This document shows, one piece after another, positions 57,057-64,000 of a stretch of 64,000 nt of DNA. Below the pieces are notes generated by a model that saw nothing but the letters and a program-made list of their open reading frames with translations, was not told where the DNA came from and ran no database searches. Position numbers and translations under genes: made by a program. Position 1 is the first letter of the stretch. Each line of letters starts with the position of its first letter. The DNA comes from Isoetes taiwanensis (Eukaryota > Streptophyta > Lycopodiopsida > Isoetales > Isoetaceae): contig JAJEKV010000032.1 in the NCBI GenBank assembly GCA_021234155.1, positions 11,228,099-11,292,098 of the forward strand, read 5' to 3'.

Positions 57057-57589
57057 TGACTTCCTATGATAGATATAGCATCATATAAAAAATTCTAAGA
57101 ATGCCAATTACTTATGAGATGTCATCTTTGATTAGAACCTATTTATATATACATGCAGCTACCATTAGTCGTTCCCACTCGACCAAGTTTCGCACAGTTT
57201 TCAAATGCAAGGAAATTGTGAGCTATGGTTATGACGGTGGGTTCCTACTCACATATTCCGCTATTTAGGGCTTGAACCCCTGAATTCATCCACCTTTACC
57301 GCTGCTCATGATTTTCCCATTTGCTGCTGCTTATTTTGGCCCCTGGATCCAACCATATTTCGCTATGGCTATATGTGCGAAACAATATGGCTGTGTGAGA
57401 GAGAAAAAAAAGTCCATCATATCGTTCACATAATCTATGTGTCTCTTTTACTGCAATCACAATTACAAATCTTTACCGTGCCATTAAATTTGTTTTTCAA
57501 CACAATACAACATGATCTGCAAGAATTAAATCAATTAATATTAGTTGTAAACAAAAACAGTTTCCTCTAGAAAATAAAATAAATTGAAG

Positions 57590-57840
57590 ATAAAGCTAAA
57601 ATGAATCTTTATCTTCAAAGATAAATCCAATTTGAAGCTATTATTGCGATTCTTTTATAAAATAGAAAAAGTTTTGGGGTTTTAGGTTTATTATTCCGTC
57701 TGATGCACATCAATTTTAGGGCTTTAGGGTTTATTATTCCATCCGATGCACGCCAGTTTTAGAAAGGAGCAGGTCGGGTTTAGAATATGTCTATTTCTCA
57801 TGAAGAAGCCCAAGTTCACAATCTTTTGATTCAATGCCAA
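57590..57840. repeat. Direct repeat, copy 2 (partner at 53100-53320)
   Basis: See the partner copy. This version has a second ttattattcc..tgatgcac unit. After about 57845 the sequence changes abruptly to a GC-richer region. Confidence 0.8.
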
Positions 57841-57845
57841 TACCC

Positions 57846-59580
57846 AATAAATGCAGCCTGTGCATAGAAGCCCGTCTGGCTGTGGGTGGCGGGGTTAGAC
57901 CGGCTGATAAGGAAGCCTTGTTCGGCTACAGTTGATCCCTCTGGTGCTTAGCAACGGCCGGAGAACGTTGTGGGCTAGGCCTAATAGCTTGCAACTGTGT
58001 ATGGGCAAGGTCTCGACACCTCCTAGGTGATACGTCGCCTCAGTGGGGTTCAACTCGTAGACGAGCAGTGGCTCTCTAGCTCGCCTGTAGTTGGCATGGA
58101 CCTTCTGGAGGGGAGTGATCCCCTCCTGCCTCATCAGGACTGGGGAGATGCAACCCAGGAGTAGTCCCTCTGACTATGCACCCGCCAGGGTACGGTCACA
58201 TCCCCAATACTTTTCAGCCTATCTACAAAGTATGCACAAGAGGGCGGATAGAGTGGATATCCAACGACCATGTTCTTATGCCAGCCAAATCCATTTGCCA
58301 TGAATTCTGTATGCATTAACTTTTGGAGATCCCAAGCCGTCAGTTGATCCCCATGAGTCTGAGCCGCAGATAGGATTTCCCTTCTTTGTTGTTGCTACTG
58401 ATGTTGTTGTTCAGATGTTATATTATGGTGAGCCACCCTTCGAGGTGGATATGTATTTTATGTGATGCCATGTGCTTATGTTGTATGCGCTTCCGCAACT
58501 AGGTAGATCCCGAGGGAGACAGAACGAACGACACGTCTATTCTTCCCTGTCGGGTTCTTGCTCACCATCAAGAGCTCGATGATAGGTAGATGACCTCGTG
58601 TTAGCCGGTTTGCGCTGACAGGAGGGATGAACTCTAGTTCTATACGTGCGGGGCATCGTATACGAGCAAGAGACGTCACAGGTCTGTTCATGATTGTATT
58701 GGAGATTGAATCGATGGGTTTTGCAGTATTCCTGTTTGCCCTGTTCTCAACACTCAGATGTAAAAAAAGAAACTAAAAACTAACCTACCTATGCAAGAAA
58801 GACTAACCTAAGAAATCGACTTGTAGACTGAATTGAGCTGTAGATTGAATCGAACGTCATTTAGCCGGTTAGATAGTTTCCAAAGTGGCTGCCCAGCAAC
58901 AGGGGTGACCGATAGTTTACATGGGATAGTGGATTTCGAGCAGTTTTTCGACATATTCCGGGCACATACTAGCATATACTTGGAATATGCCAAAACCCAC
59001 ACGAACCACATTAGGGGCAACCCAAAAAGAAGACCATTTAAGATTCTAGTCTAGAGGAACGCTTGCAAACCCTTCTTGATTAAGGTAGCAAAGAAAAAAA
59101 GGGCCTGTATGCTAGCGAATGGAACGAAGTAGAGAGACACTCCGGAAAATCTTGTTTTGAGAACAGGAAGCAAAAGTACTTGGGGACATTGGTATTTCAT
59201 GTCAGGCGAAATCGGTCGAAGGTTGTTGAACTCCGTTGGATTGATTAGGCCCAGATTCCTCTAACCCGGCCGTTTCTGGATCTGCTGGCAAGAACTAGCG
59301 GGAGATCGGCAATAAAACAGAGCTTATCTACCATCATCTACATTCCATTGCAGCTCTGGCACTTCGTGATTATAAGCTTTGTTCATCCGAGCTGTCAAAT
59401 TTTTCCTGAAACTCCCGGGCAACATCCCCCGTCTGTTATTTCTGTGATAACTCACTCCATGTCGGAAACTTCCACTTAGAATTCAGACTGCAATGGAATC
59501 GCAACAAGGGTGTCAATTGATTATTTGTGGATCCCTGATTCGTCCCTGTAGCAATTGACGGCGCAGTGGAATCTGGGCTT
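57846..59580. other. GC-richer region of unknown origin
   Basis: Base composition here differs from both neighbours (noticeably more G+C, fewer A/T runs). Minus-strand frames at 58691-58476, 58316-58134 and 58134-57895 are consecutive and could be pieces of one degraded reading frame, but I do not recognise the protein. The next 700 bases have no open frame of note. It could be an organelle-derived insert or an old retroelement. Neither is supported by a motif. Confidence 0.3.
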
Positions 59581-59999
59581 TAGAGACAATATAGAAATAG
59601 GGTTGCAATTTTGCCCTGGCATGCATTTCTACAGTGCCACGTGGCACCCTCAATAACCCAGAATGGAAATCAGGTACCCCAATTCCGGGTTACCGGTTCT
59701 CCAGGTATTTTCCTTAGGGTACCTTCAGACCAGCCGTTAGGTTAGGATTCTGTTAAGCTTTTAGCAGGTTTTCCTTTCACACCACTGCTTAAGTTAGTTT
59801 TGCGTTAATAAATTTATTTAGCATTCCGTTAAATATTTTAACATAAAAGTGTTAACTCAAAATGCGTTCATACTCATTTACCTTAAGTTAGAAGATTAAA
59901 CGCAAAGTTAACGCAATTTAAAAAATACACTAGAACGCTTAAAATTTTAACGAGGCCGGAACGAAGCTGTCGGAACGAGGAGGAACGAAGCTGTCAGAA

Positions 60000-60569
60000 A
60001 TGGCGGATAAAGCTCGAGCTGGAACTTCTAGAGGTCGAGGACGTGTCCTACTAGCTGGTCGTGGTCGCGGGATAGCTGGTCGCAGTAGGTCTGCCTCTTC
60101 ACAACCTGCATCAGAACAACAAGAAGGGGATGAGGATCCCTTGGGGCAGGTTAGCTTTCCTAAAAACTCAAATTTCTGGGATCAACACTGTAAACAAATT
60201 TCTGGGTTTTCAACACTGTAAACAAGGTTATTGGGTATGCTACTGTTGGCTACTGCTTTCATCCTCTTGGAATCTTTCATGTCTTTTCCAGAGCATAATG
60301 GTGATGCACTACAATGTTTTCTATGATAATTTTAAACTGTAGTCACGCTTTTTCGGTTTAAGTTCCTTCTTTATAACTTTCAGGCTCAGCTCTATATTTC
60401 ATGTCACAAGAATAGTCTTTACATAGTTGATGTACTTGGAAATAGATTGATTAAGAAAATTACCCCGTTGGATGTCACAACAAGCAAATGGTGGTTGTCA
60501 ATATTCAATCTCCGGGACCCCTATTTTGTCCAATGCTTATCTTATCAATGGTCATCCCGACACTCTTAA
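60000..60569 (+). CDS. Small two-exon gene in the TIR element, unknown
   Basis: Exon 1 (60000-60149) encodes an Arg/Gly-rich start (RGRGR, AGRGRGIAGRSRSAS) and ends ...GQ at CAG|GTTAGC. A 234-nt intron ends ctttcag. Exon 2 (60384-60569) continues in phase 0 with YISCHKNSLYIVDVLGNRLI and WWLSIFNLRDPYFVQCLSYQ. The result is about 111 residues. Exon 2 could once have continued, since later frames at 60858-61076 look coding-like too. No family recognised. RG-rich tails often bind nucleic acid. Confidence 0.4.
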
Positions 60570-61299
60570 CAATCGCTCCCCGCTAATGGTAAGTTACCAT
60601 TTAACGCATCTATGGATATTTTGTACTTCAAAAAGACATGTGTGGATATGGTAGCATTATGCATGTCGGGTAAGCTTTATGTTCATTTGCGAGATACAAG
60701 GATTTAAAGAGATATATACTTTTCAACATTATGCGCACATTGAATAAACTTGCGCACCATCATGACATGCAAATGAACTCGCATTGGCATTTGCCTATTA
60801 CGCTCAATTTAGGCGGACATTTTACTCGCACCAATTTGACCTTTTATACCATCGGCAATGTTCTCTAATGGGCATTTATATGTTGGATTGCCACATAAGT
60901 TAGCGAAGACCGAGAGAGGAGCCATTACCATATTAGCAAAAGTACAACCTTTATCAAACTATGTTAACTGTCAGAAAGCGATTGTCGAGCTTATGCACAA
61001 CAAATGCACGGATATAACGGCCTTGGGCGATCTTTGTCGGAGATATAATAAAGGCCTTGGGCAGATCTTTGTGTAGTGTCCAAAAGCTTCAACTCCTTGG
61101 GCGCCAATTGTGTCGGTAACGTTGTTGTGAAGGTGGATTGTGTGATCTCCGAGAAGAAAAACAACCGAATGCAAAGGGAAAAAACATATTAAGACGGCTT
61201 GTGAAGATATTATATGGCAAAAGCATAGTTAAAGCCCTTTTATGCTTCAAAGCACCTCTTAGGCCGAAAAAGAGCAAACATTCGAAGTTTCCCATCATT
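60570..61299. other. Degraded sequence inside the TIR element
   Basis: The plus-strand frame 60858-61076 (start MFSNGHLYVGLPHKLAKTER) looks coding in composition but is isolated between stops. It may be the downstream part of the gene starting at 60000. Small indels at gggc/gcag-type sites resemble those in the copia element. Confidence 0.3.
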
Positions 61300-61304
61300 C
61301 TCGG

Positions 61305-61675
61305 GTGAAGTGTTGAAGAATTTCAAGGAGATTCAACACTTGAGGATTGAGCTTCCAGGGGGGGAGCTTGGCATAGAAGAGGGCCTTCTTCTAAAGTGGA
61401 AAGCAGAGTTTGGCAGTACCCTAGAAAGCTGTTATCCTTGGTGGCTCATCCCTCAGAAATAAGAAGATTTCTAAGTGTGATGCAGCTTCTGCTTCTTCTA
61501 ACAGAACTCAAGTGCCTGCTCTCAGTATGAAGCTATGGTATGCTCCTCATTTGGAGCTTCCAGGAGGAACTGACCTTGAAGGTGCAACCCTCAGAATCCG
61601 CAAGCAACTTCAAAAGTCTGGCTTGATTTATTGTTTTCAAATTTATGATTCTTTTCCAGGATGGATCTCCCTTCC
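61305..61675 (+). pseudogene. F-box protein C-terminal fragment, frameshifted
   Basis: Plus-strand translation gives FKEIQHLRIELPGGELGIEE, then LLLKWKAEFGSTLESC. After a one-base shift at about 61430 it continues ILGGSSL..., and later LWYAPHLELPGGTDLEGATL. The first blocks resemble plant F-box proteins related to Arabidopsis At1g30200/At5g46170, substrate adaptors of SCF ubiquitin ligases. That comparison is from memory. The F-box itself is absent, so this is a captured fragment. Confidence 0.5.
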
Positions 61676-61824
61676 TTAACTCTGCAATAGATATCAATTC
61701 TCAAAGATTCTATTCTATTTAGTAACAGCAAGACCACACTGCCATAATTCTTTTGGGACAGCAATTGTTGGAGCCATTATGGAAATCAAGAAAAAAATTT
61801 AAATTGTTGGGATAACTCAGATCC

Positions 61825-61941
61825 ACTAGACCACACATTTCTCTTTTAGGAAGGATGCCTAAGAGCGGCCTTTGTTGCAACATTGAACATTATTCTGATG
61901 CTATCCAAGTTTCCAGGCTCATTTCCTTACGTATCGATGGC
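61825..61941 (+). pseudogene. 117-bp fragment of the SULTR gene
   Basis: Matches the complement of about 51240-51356 in the intact sulfate transporter with only three or four differences. It encodes the GRMPKSGL..NIEHYSDAIQ segment at the start of the STAS domain (residues ~489-526). It is contiguous with no intron, and is embedded in the 59712-63622 element next to the kinase pseudogene. Confidence 0.95.
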
Positions 61942-62934
61942 AGGGTTAAGTGACATGCCAGGGCGTTTGGCAGCAAAGATATCCTTCAGAGTTGTCACTT
62001 GTGGAGTGGACATGGTTTGGATAGGTATTCTTCCTTGCAGCATGTGCAGAACAGAACACATGGAAGGGCGTTCAGGATTTGGCAGAAGACAAAGAAAAGC
62101 AACCTGAAGCACCCTCTTAGCTTCACTTCTGTTTACAAATCTGTGAATTGCAGCATCTACAAGCTCGAACGGGAAATAATCTTCCCTCCCAAAGGATGTA
62201 ACAGCTTCTGCAAGTGTTGCTCCTGGCAGATCCAAAATGCTTCTCCCTGCTACAGTTTCTAGCATTATAACTCCAAAACTGTAAATATCCATTTTGTCAT
62301 TTAGACCAGCACCCATGAGTGTTTCTGGTGCTACACCTGTGATGATATTGAATCTCGTTTCTTAACTTAGCACTGTCTTTGGATTCGAGTTCTCAAAAAT
62401 CCACCTGTCTAGTGAACCATTCACCATGAATTTATATACTAGAATCATTTTACCATTATCTGTGCAATAGCCAAGAAAGTCAACCAGGTTCCAATGGTGT
62501 GTAACTGACAAGACCGAGATCTCGCGCTGAAAGTCTTTTGCTGTACTGGAGGCTTTGATCACTTTGACATCTAACACAGTACCTGTTTTGGTCCATCCTT
62601 TAAAATTGCCAGCAAATCCTCCATCACCAATTTTTTCCTTGAATTTCTTAGTCATAACTTCTATCTTAGTGTAGGAAAATTTTTTAGGCCCTATAACACC
62701 CACTTCAACATCTGCGGGTATTTTTGGCCCAGGTGGCATTGGAACCTTGGTTTTATGCTTCTTACAACAAATTACCATAACAATTGCGCTAATTAAAGCA
62801 ATTATGCCTCCAGCAACTCCCCCTATAATTGCACCAATTGAAATACTAGACTTGGCTTTACCATTAACATAGATGAATGCAAGGTCAGTAGCATCAAAAG
62901 TATATATGAAAGAACCAGGTTTTTCCAGCAGCAA
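61927..62934 (-). pseudogene. Receptor-like kinase pseudogene lacking the catalytic loop
   Basis: On the minus strand an N-terminal piece (62934-62362) has a transmembrane helix (SIGAIIGGVAGGIIALISAI) after a short ectodomain stub. A juxtamembrane segment and kinase subdomains I-V follow: IGDGGFAGNFKG (glycine loop), VKVIKAS (Lys), FQREISVLSVTHHWNLVDFL. The frame then stops. It resumes with APETLMGAGLNDKMDIYSFG and subdomains IX-XI (62316-61927). Subdomains VIb-VII (HRD and DFG) are deleted, so no active kinase can result. It resembles plant SD-type/S-locus-like receptor kinases, which sense extracellular cues. It lies inside the 59712-63622 element, overlapping the SULTR fragment at its 3' end. 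Confidence 0.85.
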
Positions 62935-63069
62935 TTGACACTTCTGGCACTAGTCCCTAAAATAATCTTTTGTTCATATTTAGGTAATTATATTTTAAAT
63001 TGGCGTACATAGGTACATAGGTATGGTAACATTTTGAAGGAAGGTAATATTTTTAACATTGGCGTACAT

Positions 63070-63622
63070 AGGCTTTGAATTCAATGATAAGCTTTGAATA
63101 ACAAGTTGATTATGTAGTGTTTTAATGCGGTGGAATGATCAACAAGTGCATGATATCATGATGGTTATGAGTTCGTATGTTAATTTGTTAATGGCATAAG
63201 AAGAGGACAATTGTTTGAAGCACTTAATAGAAAACAAAAATAAAACTTAACGGAGGTATGTGCGAAGGTATTGCCGTTAGCATTAAGTTAAAAAAAAAAA
63301 ATAACCTAATGGATGAATGTGCGAAGCCATTGCCATTAGCATTAAGTTAGACTCTAACTTAATAGATTGCCGTTAGCATTAAGTTGGCACTAACTTAACT
63401 AAGGCAGGTGCGAACACATTTTTATTTTATTGTTAAGTTAAAAAAAAATAACCTAACTTGTTCTAGTCTGAAAGGATTTAACTAGTTTCCGTTAGGTTAA
63501 AGTCTTAACGGAAACTTAACTTAGTCTTGGTGCGAACGTAACAGTCTCTTATAAGTTTAACTGGCAGTTAAAAAAAATTAATTTATTCCTAACTTAACGG
63601 CGAGTGCGAAGGTACCCTTAGG
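63070..63622. repeat. Right subterminal repeat region, partner of 41205-41767
   Basis: Repeats of tgcgaa, gccgttagcattaagtta and A-runs up to the terminal gaaggtacccttagg. Same order as the 41-kb copy with small indels. Confidence 0.85.
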
Positions 63623-64000
63623 TAATCTTTTAGGTTGCAACCGGCCCGGAGATACAGTTCTCCAAACACAAGCAAACAAGGACGAGTGCTTTTCCAGCAA
63701 ATGCCGAGGAGGAGTTCAGCCAAGTTCTTCGAGTTTTTTGAGTTCAATTCGAGTTTTTTGCAGTTCAGTGCTGGACTCTTCTTTGCCGGATTTTTTTTGC
63801 AGTTCGGTGCGAGATCTTGCAAAAAGAGTTTGCAGCTAGCTTTCTTCGCCGGATCTGCCAGATTTGCAGGTTGTTTTTCAAAATCGCTCCCCTATTTCTA
63901 TTTTGTAGGGGAATGATGTCTGGTCCACCACTCCGTCACTGCAAGAGACCCGCTCCCGGTGAAAATTGCTGTTAACAGAATATTGACCCCAGCTTCCATT
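63623..64000. other. Right edge, no recognised gene
   Basis: Overlapping frames on both strands (63589-63822 minus, 63635-63916 plus) come from a repetitive gagttttttgcagttcag-type sequence. The stretch contains the right end of the outer inverted-repeat locus (63889-63906), then gacccgctcccgg shared with 12872-12884. Confidence 0.4.

Larger units (their letters stand above)
59712..63622. mobile_element. 3.9-kb TIR element carrying host gene fragments
   Basis: The left end CCTTAGGGTACCTTC (59712) and the right end GAAGGTACCCTTAGG (to 63622) are inverted over about 36 bases, with mismatches. Subterminal phrases (gttaacgcaa; gccgttagcattaagtta) are repeated. A truncated relative ends at 41767. 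It contains a small two-exon gene, an F-box fragment, a SULTR fragment and a receptor-kinase pseudogene, as in Pack-type transposons. The flanks do not show a clean duplication, so the superfamily is open. Confidence 0.65.
59586..63906. mobile_element. Outer inverted-repeat-bounded locus related to 9413-12833
   Basis: The left end acaatatagaaatagggt (59586-59603) is identical to that at 9413-9430. The right end (63889-63906) is its complement with one or two mismatches. Similarity to the 9.4-kb locus continues inward on the left for about 110 bases (cacgtg, aatggca.., ccccaattccg). Outside the right end both loci share gacccgctcccgg. No TSD is obvious. The interior is largely a second, nested element (59712-63622). 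Confidence 0.55.

Noticed and set aside
57895-58691. A confident organellar (mitochondrial) insertion
   Set aside because: Composition differs from the surroundings, but I recognise no organellar gene, so only a low-confidence note is kept.

Overview
The window is nuclear plant DNA: AT-rich, intron-bearing and packed with transposable elements. The few host-type genes (a calmodulin-like protein, a SULTR sulfate transporter, relics of a receptor-like kinase, an F-box protein, a DEAH helicase and a minor-spliceosome protein) are typical of land plants. The mix of a tyrosine-recombinase (Crypton/DUF3504-like) gene, a 4-bp-TSD DNA transposon, a chromovirus and long low-gene stretches makes a fern or another non-seed plant more likely than a seed plant. 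That is an inference; no species can be read from the sequence.

Layout. 0-4 kb holds a tRNA-like SINE relic, a foldback repeat and a decayed minus-strand Ty1-copia end. At 4.2-4.8 kb is an intact calmodulin-like gene (minus). A 4.17-kb Ty1-copia element with a perfect 5-bp target duplication lies 55 bp upstream of its start codon. At 9.4-13.4 kb a multi-exon minus-strand gene encodes a tyrosine-recombinase-like protein between inverted repeats. 13.4-19.5 kb has no recognisable gene apart from a 415-bp inverted-repeat element.

From 19.5 to 31.5 kb is a 5'-truncated Ty3/gypsy chromovirus with an intact 1191-residue pol ORF. Its 3' LTR was split by a 6.6-kb DNA transposon with 30-bp perfect TIRs and a 4-bp TSD. 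That transposon carries a decayed transposase (plus) and, tail-to-tail with it, a gene whose exons join a coiled-coil/RING-like part to an FCP1/NIF-type HAD phosphatase part (minus). From 31.5 to 40.5 kb is a large direct duplication of pyrimidine-rich, apparently non-coding DNA with short hairpin arrays.

41-44 kb holds small TIR elements, two with 9-bp or near 9-bp TSDs of Mutator type. 45-49.6 kb holds DEAH-helicase and U11/U12-59K-like relics and a tandemly duplicated SINE. At 49.7-50.1 kb is a MITE with a perfect 9-bp TSD. At 50.9-52.8 kb is an intact, intronless SULTR sulfate transporter (minus). At 56-57 kb is a small coiled-coil/RING-like gene whose zinc motif matches that of the 23-30 kb transposon gene.

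59.6-63.9 kb is a nested mobile locus. Outer ends resembling those of the tyrosine-recombinase locus enclose a 3.9-kb TIR element that has accumulated fragments of an F-box gene, of the SULTR gene from this same window, and of a receptor-like kinase. The genes do not form a pathway. The unifying theme is nested transposons that carry, duplicate and disrupt host gene pieces.
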